A DNA stretch of 16,693 nt from Firmicutes bacterium UBA4996 (GTDB taxonomy: Bacteria > Bacillota > Limnochordia > Darwinibacteriales > Darwinibacteriaceae), in contig DGYW01000042.1 of the NCBI GenBank assembly GCA_002396805.1, forward strand, positions 26,411 through 43,103. The letters run 5' to 3'. Shown here piece after piece: positions 1 to 7,640 of the stretch; the first letter of the stretch is position 1, and each line of letters begins with the position of its first letter. Both the position numbers and the translations under genes were made by a program. Under the pieces are notes generated by a model that saw only the letters and a list, made by a program, of their open reading frames with translations, was not told the DNA's origin and searched no databases.

Positions 1-1025
1 TGGTGTATGCCACCCAGATAAACATGGGAGAACTACCCTTGGGAGAAATTCAATTAGAGCGCATTGCTCACTTACTAAATCGAGTATATGAGCAAACCTA
101 TGACTTGGCCGAAGTTAGCAATACAAGTGCCTTAGAAATAGATCAGCTCTATGGACAGATCCGGTATATTAGTCACGAATTGCAACATTTGCTAGTTCGT
201 AAAGAGGGGCAGTATCCTTGGGTTTCTTGGCATGAGTATGTCACCACATCTGCGGTCTTTCCCGGTATGTTACAGGGGTTAGCCCTCATTAATGATGGGC
301 TAGAAGACTTTAGAACACCTAGAAGAAGCGGAGAGATTACCGGTGAAGAAATTGGCCGCGAAAAGGCAATAGAAGTGGCCCAGGCTTTTTGTGGGGCAGA
401 ATTAGTCTTTCAAGTTAACAATGAAGGTCAAGGAACAATCCCCACCTATACCTTAGAAGCTAAAGAAGGGACAGAACGCATCATCTTGGAGGTGTCCAAA
501 AGGGGCGGAGTAGTGTTGTGGATGATAGCAACCAAGGAGGTGTCCGAAACGAGGTTAGGCTTAGAAGAATTGGTGCAACTAGGTAAAACCTTCTTGACAG
601 AAAGGGGATTTCCCCCCGTGCACTTAACCGATGTTCAAAGCTTAGAGCATCGGTTGACCCTTACTTTTGTTCCTATTCGGGGGGGTGTTTTGTACTATGG
701 TGAACCAGTTAAAGTGCAGATCAGTGCAATGGATGGAAGTGTTTTGGGCTTTTGGGGCACCCCATTTTACCTGGCCGAAAGTCGAGTCAAACCTGAACAA
801 GAAACACAAACGCTAGAGGTAATTTGGTCACCAGATGAAAAGGTGAGGCCGGGTGTGGAGATCTTAGCTCAAAAACTGGCCTTTATTCCTAATGAACAGG
901 AAGAAGAGGTACTAGTTCAAAGGCTAGGGGTGCAGTATCAAGGAGAATACTATTTGATCTACCTTAATGCTCAAACAGGGGAAGAAGAGAGGATTGAACG
1001 AGTAAGTTCTCCTCAGTTTTTTTAG
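1..1025 (+). CDS. ypeB: Spore germination protein YpeB, C-terminal part (5' end outside window)
   Basis: YpeB is a membrane-anchored spore protein that works with the cortex-lytic enzyme SleB; each stabilises the other during germination (family knowledge). About 340 residues are visible, against roughly 450 for the family, so the N-terminal anchor and first part are missing. The frame is open to the window edge, and the GTG at position 3 is probably an internal valine, not a start. The visible part begins with the end of the helical YpeB domain (an HELQHLL segment near residue 58). PepSY-like repeats follow from about residue 115, including the segments GGVVLWMIA and GGVLYYGEPVKVQ. The product is acidic and hydrophilic with no further membrane segment. 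Its TAG stop overlaps the stop of the convergent dnaE-type gene by two bases, the coding regions by four. sleB would be expected just upstream, outside the window. The family call is fairly secure. Confidence 0.85.
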   Translation, partial: VYATQINMGELPLGEIQLERIAHLLNRVYEQTYDLAEVSNTSALEIDQLYGQIRYISHELQHLLVRKEGQYPWVSWHEYVTTSAVFPGMLQGLALINDGLEDFRTPRRSGEITGEEIGREKAIEVAQAFCGAELVFQVNNEGQGTIPTYTLEAKEGTERIILEVSKRGGVVLWMIATKEVSETRLGLEELVQLGKTFLTERGFPPVHLTDVQSLEHRLTLTFVPIRGGVLYYGEPVKVQISAMDGSVLGFWGTPFYLAESRVKPEQETQTLEVIWSPDEKVRPGVEILAQKLAFIPNEQEEEVLVQRLGVQYQGEYYLIYLNAQTGEEERIERVSSPQFF

Positions 1026-4000
1026 GTTAGAGCCCGAATATGAGTAGCGTTGATACTGGTGATTTGCCTAGGATCTCGTCGAGATATTTCCCCTGTAACT
1101 AAGAGCAATGGTTGATTAAAAATGATTTTCCCGTATTTTTTATAAACATCCTCAAAGATCGTTACATCAATCAGGCCAAACTCATCTTCTAAAGTTAAGA
1201 AGACAACTGTCTTACCACTGCGAGTAGGAGGGCGATGGGGTCTAATTACCAAGCCCGCCAGTTGTACTATTCCTTCTTTGCGGATTGCCACCTCTTTACT
1301 GGTCAAGACCCTCTTGGAGAGCCTAGGACGAAAGAAATCCATAATATGTTGGTGAGCCGAAAGACTTAAGACAGAGTATTCTCGCAGCCAGCGTTCGAAG
1401 GGAGCAAAGTCCTGCACTTGATGATTGCTAGGGGTAGTCTCTAAAAAGAGACTTCCTTGCTTGTTTTGGTAATACTTAGACAAATCCCACAGTAAAGCTC
1501 GACGATTAGAAGAAAACCAATCGAAGGCCCCTGCTAAGATCAGATTTTCAGTCACATCTTTAGCTACATTAGTGCGGTAGACAAAATCGTGAACTGATCC
1601 GAAAGGTGCCTCTGCTCTGGCTTGGACAATAGATTCTAGAAAGCCTTCTTCCATACCTTTCACTTGCTGCAAACCTATGCGAATGGTGTTCTGTTCTCCC
1701 GAAAATTCTGTGTCACTTTCATTAATGTGGAGCGGTAAGATGGTGATACCGCGGCTGCGCGCCTGCACGCAGAGAGTGTTGGGCGGGTAAAATCCCATGG
1801 GTTGCTGATTAAGTAGAGCAGCGTAAAATTGAGCCGGATAGTGTTCTAATAAATAGGCGGTGCGATAGGCAGTATCTGCGAAGGCAGCTGCATGGGCTTC
1901 GCAAAAGCCATAGCCCGCGTAACCCACAATATACGAGAAAACTACTTCTGCCGTTGCTTGATCCACACCTTTGGCCACCGCCTTAGCAATGAAGTCTTTA
2001 CCAATGTTTTCCATCTCGGCTTGAGAGCGAAATTTAGTCATTACTTTTCGTAGGCGATCTGCTTCACCTGGTGTGAACCCAGCAATTTCAGTGGCAATTT
2101 CAATTACCTGTTCTTGATACAAAACTACCCCATAGGTGGGAGCCAAAATCTCTTCAAGCTTGGGGTGAATATAAGTAATTTCTTTCTTTCCATGGCGATG
2201 GGCAATAAAGGGATCAACCATGTTTCCTTTGATAGGCCCGGGACGAATTAAGGCAACACTAGCTACTAAATCCTCAAAGCGATCAGCGTGTAAACGTGAT
2301 TGTAAGCTACGTTGTGCTGGGCTTTCTAGTTGAAAAACTCCCACCGTATCACCTTGTTGTAAACGGGCAAAGGTAGCTCGATCATCGATGGGAATTTTAT
2401 TGTAATCGAGACTGGGTGTTTTTTGGACAACATTAGAAACCGCGGAGAGAGTTCGTAAAGATAGTAAATCGATTTTGATCAGTCCTAAGTCCTCAATGGT
2501 GTTTTTGTCAAATTGAGTAATCAATACTCCCTTGGCTGATGGTTGTAAGGGTGTCACGTTTGTTAGGGGCTGCCCACTAACTACTAAACCTCCAAGATGG
2601 GTGCCAATTTGTCGGGGAAAGCCAGTTATAACCGCACAATAATCCAGTAGTTTAGCGTACTTTTCTTGGTGTAGGGGATGGGTTCTTAACTCAGGCAATC
2701 GTTTAAGCAAGGAACTAATACCATCAGCGGGGATACTGGTGATGTTTTTTGTCAAACGTCCTAATTCGGCTGGAGAGTAGCCTAGGGCTTTGCCTAAGTC
2801 TCGGAGGGCTGAACGGGCATGGTAGGTTTGAAACATGCACACAGAAGCCACTTTTTCAGCACCATAGCGTTGGTAAACATACTCTGCTACCTGATCGCGA
2901 TAGCGAGCATCAAAGTCAATATCGATATCGGGCTTTTGGGCTCGCTCTAAGCTTAAAAAGCGTTCGAAAAGTAAGCCACGGGCAAAAGCATCCACGTTAG
3001 TGATTTCCAAACAATAGACTACTACTGAATCGGCTGCTGATCCTCGACCTGCATAGCGAATGTTCTGTTTTTGAGCATATTGAACTAAGTCCCACACCGC
3101 TAGAAAATAATCCGCCACATCTAGTTGCTCAATGATATTTAGTTCGTGTTCGATTCTGTGGCGCAGGGGAGATGAAATGGTGGTGTAGCGCTTGTTGGCA
3201 CCAGCCCAAGTTAGTTTAGTTAGGACTTGTATAGCCTTCTCGGGTTGATCATTAGGAAAATAACGGGGAAAAAGATTTTGCTCCAAGTCTAAGGCCACAC
3301 TACAACGCTCGGCGATCTCTAAAGTGCTGCTGATCGCTTCTGGAAAGGCAGCGAAGCGCTCCTCCATTTCCTGGGGAGAAGCGAAGTAATTTTCTCCGTT
3401 GAAGGGACGCTCAGGGTGGAGTTCACTAAGCTTGGTTTGGGTTCTGGTACAAACCAACAGATCGTGGATCGGAAAGCTCTCTTTCTGCAAATAATGCACA
3501 TTATTAGTAGCTACGAGAGGGATTTTAAGTTCTTGGTGGAGCTTAAATGTTTGCGCCAAAAGCCGTTTGGTAAATGGTAAAAAGCTGTTGATCATTTCTA
3601 AATAGACTTGATCCATCCCGAAAATCTCTACCAAGCGTAGAGCTTCAGCTTTAGCTCGCTGGTAGTCCTTGCGTAAAATAGCTTGAGAAATCCCGGACCG
3701 GTGACAACCACTGAGAGCAATTAATCCTTGGGAGTTATCTGCTAAAGCTTGCCAAGGGACGCGGCAAAGGCGCTGGTTATTGCTGGCATAGCCCGCGGTT
3801 AAGAGACGGCAAAGTGATTTGTAGCCTTCTTTATTTTCTGCCAAAAGAGTGAGGTGGGTTTCGTCTTCTGTAGTGATCTCTGCACCTTGAATAGGCTTAA
3901 TGCCAAGGGAGAGGGCCTTTTTTTGAAACTCCACTGCACCACTAACATTATCGTGATCAGTTAGGGCTACGGCGGGCATTCCCCACTGAGCTGTTTGTTC

Positions 4001-4072
4001 TAAAATATCCTCCACCGGGGACGCACCATCGAGAAATGAATAAGGGGAGTGAACATGCAAATGCACAAACAC
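1022..4072 (-). CDS. dnaE2: Error-prone-type DNA polymerase III alpha subunit (DnaE2/ImuC-like)
   Basis: This is a C-family DNA polymerase of 1016 aa, shorter than replicative DnaE (about 1150) and close to the DnaE2/ImuC class. An N-terminal PHP domain (residues 1-270) opens with the metal-binding motif HLHVHSPYSF. The palm carries the catalytic acids: PDIDID at 381-386 (D382 and D384) and a third Asp at 535 in LIKIDLLSL, so it should be active. A beta-clamp motif QGSLF lies at 872-876 and an OB fold at about 930-1010 (FLTLEDEFGLIDV); the tau-binding C-terminal domain of replicative DnaE appears absent. The start is GTG, with GGAGGATG upstream. It is last in a three-gene unit after the ImuB-like and DUF6504-like genes, about 20 bases beyond the latter. 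The expected role is mutagenic translesion synthesis after DNA damage. The polymerase call is certain; the DnaE2 subclass rests on length and context. Confidence 0.88.
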   Translation of the reverse strand: MFVHLHVHSPYSFLDGASPVEDILEQTAQWGMPAVALTDHDNVSGAVEFQKKALSLGIKPIQGAEITTEDETHLTLLAENKEGYKSLCRLLTAGYASNNQRLCRVPWQALADNSQGLIALSGCHRSGISQAILRKDYQRAKAEALRLVEIFGMDQVYLEMINSFLPFTKRLLAQTFKLHQELKIPLVATNNVHYLQKESFPIHDLLVCTRTQTKLSELHPERPFNGENYFASPQEMEERFAAFPEAISSTLEIAERCSVALDLEQNLFPRYFPNDQPEKAIQVLTKLTWAGANKRYTTISSPLRHRIEHELNIIEQLDVADYFLAVWDLVQYAQKQNIRYAGRGSAADSVVVYCLEITNVDAFARGLLFERFLSLERAQKPDIDIDFDARYRDQVAEYVYQRYGAEKVASVCMFQTYHARSALRDLGKALGYSPAELGRLTKNITSIPADGISSLLKRLPELRTHPLHQEKYAKLLDYCAVITGFPRQIGTHLGGLVVSGQPLTNVTPLQPSAKGVLITQFDKNTIEDLGLIKIDLLSLRTLSAVSNVVQKTPSLDYNKIPIDDRATFARLQQGDTVGVFQLESPAQRSLQSRLHADRFEDLVASVALIRPGPIKGNMVDPFIAHRHGKKEITYIHPKLEEILAPTYGVVLYQEQVIEIATEIAGFTPGEADRLRKVMTKFRSQAEMENIGKDFIAKAVAKGVDQATAEVVFSYIVGYAGYGFCEAHAAAFADTAYRTAYLLEHYPAQFYAALLNQQPMGFYPPNTLCVQARSRGITILPLHINESDTEFSGEQNTIRIGLQQVKGMEEGFLESIVQARAEAPFGSVHDFVYRTNVAKDVTENLILAGAFDWFSSNRRALLWDLSKYYQNKQGSLFLETTPSNHQVQDFAPFERWLREYSVLSLSAHQHIMDFFRPRLSKRVLTSKEVAIRKEGIVQLAGLVIRPHRPPTRSGKTVVFLTLEDEFGLIDVTIFEDVYKKYGKIIFNQPLLLVTGEISRRDPRQITSINATHIRALT

Positions 4073-4092
4073 TTAAATCATCCTCCACTTTA

Positions 4093-4335
4093 TCAACAAT
4101 CTCCTAAGCGATATAAAACCCATCGCTCTAGGGCGGGCAAATAATGAAGTTCACACCAGGCTCGGTTAGTACTTACTTGATAAACAAAAAGTTCTGGTTC
4201 ACCAAGCCACCATTGTCCTACCTCACGCCAGTGCTGGAGGATGTATTTAATCTGATACGGACGATGAAAGTGAAAAAAAACGGGGAAGTTATCCTCCACG
4301 GTTAGCTCAATTGGTTGATTAATTAACTTGCTCAT
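4093..4335 (-). CDS. Small DUF6504-like protein of the mutasome cassette
   Basis: This 80-residue protein sits between an ImuB-like protein and a DnaE2-like polymerase. It resembles the DUF6504 family, which is recurrently found beside or fused to Y-family polymerase-like proteins; the resemblance is recalled, not computed. Visible signature: FHFHRPYQIKYILQHWREVGQWW in two overlapping parts (a short basic/aromatic strand, then the helix and WW pair), followed by a strand with CELHYLPALERWVLYRL. No signal peptide or membrane segment is seen. The chosen ATG at 4335 lies within the end of the upstream gene, overlapping it by 17 bases, with GGAGGAG about 10 bases before it, so translation is probably coupled. 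A longer form reading in from farther upstream is possible but would start inside the ImuB-like gene without a ribosome site. The function is unknown; a structural or bridging role between the two polymerase-like proteins is only an inference. Confidence 0.75.
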   Translation of the reverse strand: MSKLINQPIELTVEDNFPVFFHFHRPYQIKYILQHWREVGQWWLGEPELFVYQVSTNRAWCELHYLPALERWVLYRLGDC

Positions 4336-5440
4336 ATCCAAAATACTCCTCCCATAACAGTAACAAACGTTCGCGACGGGGAAGTTCAACACCCCTTTGA
4401 GCGGGAAGTTCTTCTTCTAATTGTAAAATGAGGGGTTCAGCAAACATGTTCAATTGGGTCGTGGGCGCCGGTTGCAATTCGCTTAGAGTGATCTTTAGCC
4501 ACTCTAAAGGTTTGCGAGGAATGAGGCTATCTACCGTTCTGCTCAAAACTTGGAAGTCACAGGTGGGCACTTTGAATCTACGTTGGGTTTCGGCCGAGTC
4601 ACCCTCTGGAGCTGTTTTTACGCCTAATTTTAGTAGGGTGGCGATCTTGTTGTGGGAACGCAGGGTAGTGATGAGCTCCTCTAAACCATGCTTTAAATAG
4701 GGTTGGAGTTCGTCAAGTGTGAGTGGCCGTAAAAATCCCTCTAGAGTAGTGCAATCCAGTTCCCAGGCTAACTCCGTCACTTGTTGGGTTTGGAAGGGGT
4801 TTAAATCTTCACCACGCCCTAGTTTTTGTAAGATGGGGGCTCGTTGCCCAAATTGGCTCATCAATTCTACTAGTGGGATTTCCGCCAGCTCTCCAACGGT
4901 TTTGATCCCTAACTTCTCTAAACTAGCTGTTTCTGGTAAGGGTAAACGGTGGAGGGGAATCTGCCGCAAGAAATACTCGGTTTGCTGTGGTTTTATTAGT
5001 TCATTTCCCTGAGGGAGATTGTGGGCGGCTAATTTCGCCACTAATTTACTGAAGCCAGCTCCACAAATACTGCCTTCTAGTTCTAGTTTAGCCTTGGTCT
5101 GGAAATCTTCCATAAATTGCTTAAGAATACTCTCTTGCTGAAAACGTAAATACCAAGCATGGGGGTATTCTGGTTCTAGCTCCGCAGTATATTGTTTGGA
5201 GAACTCATGCCAGCTTTGGCTAAAGGGTTGAAAGTCGGCTAAAGCAATGGGAACAGTCAGCACGGGTTTTTCTAAATGAAAAACGGCCTTAGGCTTAATT
5301 TGATTAGTAACCCCATACTGTTTGAGTTCAGGCGAAAAGTCCCAGATCTCACCATTATGTGTTAAAATATAGTATGCGTTTGTCTGAGGGGACTCAAAGT
5401 GGTGAATATAAAAGTGGCGTAAGCCACAGTAGATAATCAT
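4319..5440 (-). CDS. imuB: Y-family DNA polymerase-like protein without catalytic residues (ImuB-like)
   Basis: The protein has 373 residues and a Y-family polymerase layout. The first palm strand reads CGLRHFYIHHFE where active enzymes have a D-x-D-x-F-F/Y-A-S-V-E pattern. The second catalytic motif reads EPEYPHAWYLRF (residues 89-100), so the usual Asp-Glu pair is His94-Ala95. The helix-hairpin-helix thumb is clear at about 173-212 (LEKLGIKTVGELAEIPL), followed by a little-finger-like domain. A beta-clamp binding motif QLNMF lies at 329-333. ImuB proteins are known as inactive Y-family hubs that bind the clamp and recruit ImuC/DnaE2; this one fits that role and is followed by a DnaE2-like gene. 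The ATG at 5440 has AGAGGCG upstream. It is first in the unit, directly behind a promoter with two LexA boxes. No ImuA (RecA-like) partner is present nearby. Confidence 0.82.
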   Translation of the reverse strand: MIIYCGLRHFYIHHFESPQTNAYYILTHNGEIWDFSPELKQYGVTNQIKPKAVFHLEKPVLTVPIALADFQPFSQSWHEFSKQYTAELEPEYPHAWYLRFQQESILKQFMEDFQTKAKLELEGSICGAGFSKLVAKLAAHNLPQGNELIKPQQTEYFLRQIPLHRLPLPETASLEKLGIKTVGELAEIPLVELMSQFGQRAPILQKLGRGEDLNPFQTQQVTELAWELDCTTLEGFLRPLTLDELQPYLKHGLEELITTLRSHNKIATLLKLGVKTAPEGDSAETQRRFKVPTCDFQVLSRTVDSLIPRKPLEWLKITLSELQPAPTTQLNMFAEPLILQLEEELPAQRGVELPRRERLLLLWEEYFGYEQVN

Positions 5441-5457
5441 TATTATCGCCTCTTTTG

Positions 5458-5469
5458 GAACGAGTGTTC
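5458..5469. promoter_or_regulatory. LexA/DinR (SOS) box 1, just downstream of the -10
   Basis: The sequence GAACGAGTGTTC is a second perfect GAAC-N4-GTTC dyad, 28 bases centre to centre from box 2. It covers the expected transcription start region of the mutasome operon, between the -10 and the ribosome binding site. On the minus strand it reads CGAACACTCGTTCC, which departs from the wider DinR consensus at one central position. Confidence 0.82.
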
Positions 5470-5475
5470 GCTACA

Positions 5476-5504
5476 ATTATATCCAGAACAGACGTTCTAG
5501 TCAA
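5476..5504 (-). promoter_or_regulatory. Sigma-A promoter of the imuB-DUF6504-dnaE2 operon
   Basis: Read on the minus strand there is a -35 TTGACT (5504-5499), a 17-base spacer and a perfect -10 TATAAT (5481-5476). The -10 ends 35 bases before the ATG at 5440, leaving a short leader with an AGAGGCG ribosome site. One LexA box lies wholly inside the spacer and another just downstream of the -10, so repressor binding would directly block RNA polymerase. Confidence 0.85.
5486..5497. promoter_or_regulatory. LexA/DinR (SOS) box 2, in the promoter spacer
   Basis: The sequence GAACAGACGTTC is a perfect GAAC-N4-GTTC dyad, extended by one base each side (AGAAC...GTTCT). It matches the core of the Gram-positive DinR consensus (GAAC-R-N-R-Y-GTTC). 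It occupies the spacer between -35 and -10 of the mutasome operon promoter. It also lies 29 bases before the start of the divergent metallo-hydrolase gene, so it could affect that gene too. Confidence 0.85.
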
Positions 5505-5525
5505 GGTGGGAAAGGATGGTAAGGC

Positions 5526-6284
5526 GTGGAAATTACTTTTTTGGGTACGGGCACTTCCCATGGAATACCTGTCTTGACCTGTGTTTGTGCAGTCTGTACC
5601 AGTCCTAATCCGAAAAATAAACGCACCCGCAGTTCTTTGTGGGTGCAACAAGGAAATACCAGTATTTTAATTGATACAGCTACCGAATTTAGGCTACAGG
5701 CTCTTCGGGCTCAAATTCTCAAGGTCGATGGAGTGCTTTACACCCATTGCCACGCGGATCATGTCTTTGGTTTTGATGATTTGCGAGTATTTAGTAAGTT
5801 GACGAATAGAAGCATTCCTATTTACGGTAATGATTCAACCATGGCAGAATTTCAAGAAGTATTTGCTTATGTTTTTCGTGAGACTCAAGAAGGTGGAGGA
5901 AAACCCCAGGTAGAACCCACTGTGGTTCAAGCACCCTTCCAAATTGGAAACCTTAAGATCCAACCTATACCAGTATTTCACGGCGCTTTGCCAATTTTAG
6001 GTTACCGTTTAGGTAACTTGGCCTATGTAACAGACTGTAGTTACATTCCTCCCCAATCTCTGGAGCTTCTTAAAGACTTGGACGTCTTAGTTTTGGGTGT
6101 TGTACGGCATGAGCCCCATTCTACCCACATGCATGTGGGACAGGCTCTAGAATTGGTAAAGGCATTACGGCCCCAACGCACTTATTTTACTCATATCTCC
6201 CATTTGCTGGACCATGATGACGTCAATGCTTCTTTACCGTCTGCTGTGAGCTTAGCCCACGACGGCCTCAAAGTAAAACTGTAA
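5526..6284 (+). CDS. PhnP-like metallo-beta-lactamase-fold phosphodiesterase
   Basis: This is a 252-residue hydrolase of the metallo-beta-lactamase fold. The metal motif THCHADH is at residues 73-79 (His74, His76, Asp78, His79), with further ligands likely in VFHGALP, VTDCSYIP and the C-terminal THISH. An N-terminal C-x-C-x-x-C cluster (Cys19, Cys21, Cys24) matches the structural zinc site known in PhnP, the cyclic phosphoribosyl phosphate phosphodiesterase. The GTG start at 5526 gives the family N-terminus MEITFLGTGTSHGIP and is preceded by AAAGGATGG. It has no phn operon around it, so the true substrate may be another cyclic phosphodiester. It diverges from the SOS-controlled mutasome promoter and shares its 85-base intergenic region; no clear promoter of its own is seen there. 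The fold is certain, the substrate is not. Confidence 0.82.
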   Translation: MEITFLGTGTSHGIPVLTCVCAVCTSPNPKNKRTRSSLWVQQGNTSILIDTATEFRLQALRAQILKVDGVLYTHCHADHVFGFDDLRVFSKLTNRSIPIYGNDSTMAEFQEVFAYVFRETQEGGGKPQVEPTVVQAPFQIGNLKIQPIPVFHGALPILGYRLGNLAYVTDCSYIPPQSLELLKDLDVLVLGVVRHEPHSTHMHVGQALELVKALRPQRTYFTHISHLLDHDDVNASLPSAVSLAHDGLKVKL

Positions 6285-6348
6285 GTTCGAATTCTTGCCC
6301 CACTTTTGCATATAGTTGTAATGATCTGCAGTGCGAAGGAGGGGGAAC

Positions 6349-6939
6349 GTGGTTATCCATAAAGAATATGCGTTGCGTCGTTTTTGCGAGGTTCCATTAA
6401 AAAATCAGTTGAGTAAATGTTTACTAGAACGGGTTTGGGCAGAACCAGATGTCCTTAGCAGATTGGTGTTTGTTACTAACCGGGAGCATTTGCCTAATAC
6501 AATGTTATTGGCTCAAGCAGGTTCTAGAGGACCGGGATTTGAGTTACAACTAGGTACAGAGTCCGAACAGTTAACTCTTGTTAATGGTAATTTGCACCGG
6601 GAAAGGAAGAAAACTAGGCAGGTATGGATCGGAGATCCTTTAGAAGCTTGGGAAGCTTTGCGAGACTTCACTGGAATCTTGTATGTGCAGCTAGTGTTTC
6701 AAGAGGCGATCCCCGATTGGTATGCAGAGATTGCCGTGCCTAATGAGGCTGTACCGGCTTATGCTTCGGCGCCAGGTTTTTCCGCCTTTGTGCGAGAGCA
6801 AATCGACTTAATCCTCTGGGGGATAACTTTGCGAGAGCAGATCGAGCAGGCCTTATTGAACCGGGATGAAGCTCTTTTTAAAGAAACGATCCAGCTATAT
6901 AAGGAAGTATGTCAGTCTTGTTTTTGGAAACTATCCTAG
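6349..6939 (+). CDS. UPF0302/YpiB-family protein with C-terminal IDEAL-type helix
   Basis: This 196-residue soluble protein resembles Bacillus YpiB (UPF0302). The N-terminal half contains LERVWAEPDVLSRLVFVTN, followed by a central strand pair around ILYVQLVFQEAIPDWYAEI (residues about 110-130). The C-terminal helix LREQIEQALLNRDEALF is an IDEAL-like motif. The biochemical function of the family is not settled; regulatory or chaperone-like roles in membrane or stress processes have been suggested for YpiB. The start is GTG at 6349, directly after the strong site AAGGAGGGGG; an in-frame GTG at 6331 lies upstream of that site and is unlikely. It is co-directional with the PhnP-like gene (64 bases before) and the signal peptidase gene (91 bases after), with no terminator between, so an operon is possible. 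Confidence 0.7.
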   Translation: MVIHKEYALRRFCEVPLKNQLSKCLLERVWAEPDVLSRLVFVTNREHLPNTMLLAQAGSRGPGFELQLGTESEQLTLVNGNLHRERKKTRQVWIGDPLEAWEALRDFTGILYVQLVFQEAIPDWYAEIAVPNEAVPAYASAPGFSAFVREQIDLILWGITLREQIEQALLNRDEALFKETIQLYKEVCQSCFWKLS

Positions 6940-7030
6940 GATAACTGAGGCAGGACTTTTTGTACTGGGCGTGGAATTTTACAAAGAACGAGGAGATCAG
7001 TTCCTAGCCCACCACTTGGAGGTAGTAATT

Positions 7031-7594
7031 TTGAAAACAGTTGTCCAGAAGAATAAAAGTCAACTCCGGGAATTATTTGAAACAGTCGGTTCAGCAATTG
7101 TTATCGCAATTTTGATCATGGTTTTTGTCGCTCGGGCCTATACGGTAAATGGGGATTCTATGTTACCCACCTTGCATCATGGAGAACGTCTTTTGGTAGA
7201 TAAAATTTCCTATCGTTTCGTAGAGCCGTCTCGTGGCGAGATAATAGTCTTTAAAAACCCTTCGGATACTAGCGAACAGTTCATTAAACGCGTTCTGGGT
7301 TTACCAGGCGATAAGGTGGCCATTATCCAGGGCGTGGTCTATGTAAACGATCAACCGATTATGGAGGACTATACTTTGGCACCTGCCCGTATCGGTTTTT
7401 CCCCTAGAATTGTGCCTGAGGGTACCTATTTTGTACTTGGTGACAACCGCAATAATAGTGAGGACAGTCGTTTTTCTAGGGTGGGTTTCTTGCCTCGCGA
7501 ACTCATCGTGGGTCGTGCTGTTTGGCGCTATTGGCCCTTGAATAAAGTTAATTTAGTCCATAGGCCACAGGTGTTTAAAGAAAACAGTTTCTGA
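7031..7594 (+). CDS. lepB: Type I signal peptidase
   Basis: This enzyme cleaves signal peptides from exported proteins at the outer face of the membrane. The 187-residue product has one N-terminal membrane segment (about residues 19-34, VGSAIVIAILIMVFVA), like SipS-type enzymes. The Ser-Lys dyad is clear: Ser43 in GDSMLPTL and Lys86 in FIKRVLGLPGD. The box GDNRNNSEDSR is also present. A TTG start at 7031 was chosen because GGAGGT (7018-7023) precedes it with a 7-base gap and the resulting N-terminus has the family's usual length; a frame open to an ATG at 6866 overlaps the upstream gene and lacks a ribosome site. The gene ends 10 bases before a terminator hairpin. The exported S41 peptidase encoded later in the window is a possible substrate, but that is inference. 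Confidence 0.93.
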   Translation: MKTVVQKNKSQLRELFETVGSAIVIAILIMVFVARAYTVNGDSMLPTLHHGERLLVDKISYRFVEPSRGEIIVFKNPSDTSEQFIKRVLGLPGDKVAIIQGVVYVNDQPIMEDYTLAPARIGFSPRIVPEGTYFVLGDNRNNSEDSRFSRVGFLPRELIVGRAVWRYWPLNKVNLVHRPQVFKENSF

Positions 7595-7603
7595 AGACAG
7601 AAC

Positions 7604-7640
7604 ACCCCCCTGATTTGATTATTGGGGGGGAGAATTTTTT
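7604..7640 (+). terminator. Intrinsic terminator after lepB
   Basis: Six C (7605-7610) can pair with the G run at 7624-7630 around a loop of about 13 bases, and a T run follows at 7635-7640. The stop codon of the convergent DUF502 gene (7619-7621) sits in the loop. There is no T run on the other strand, so it should act mainly on the rightward transcript. Confidence 0.8.

Noticed and set aside
2749..3000. Plus-strand open frame of 83 codons inside the polymerase gene
   Set aside because: It lies antisense to the conserved catalytic part of the polymerase and shows no domain, ribosome site or sensible composition.
6866..7030. Longer N-terminus for the signal peptidase from an ATG at 6866
   Set aside because: It would overlap the UPF0302 gene, has no ribosome site and adds a non-family extension; the TTG at 7031 follows GGAGGT and fits the family length.
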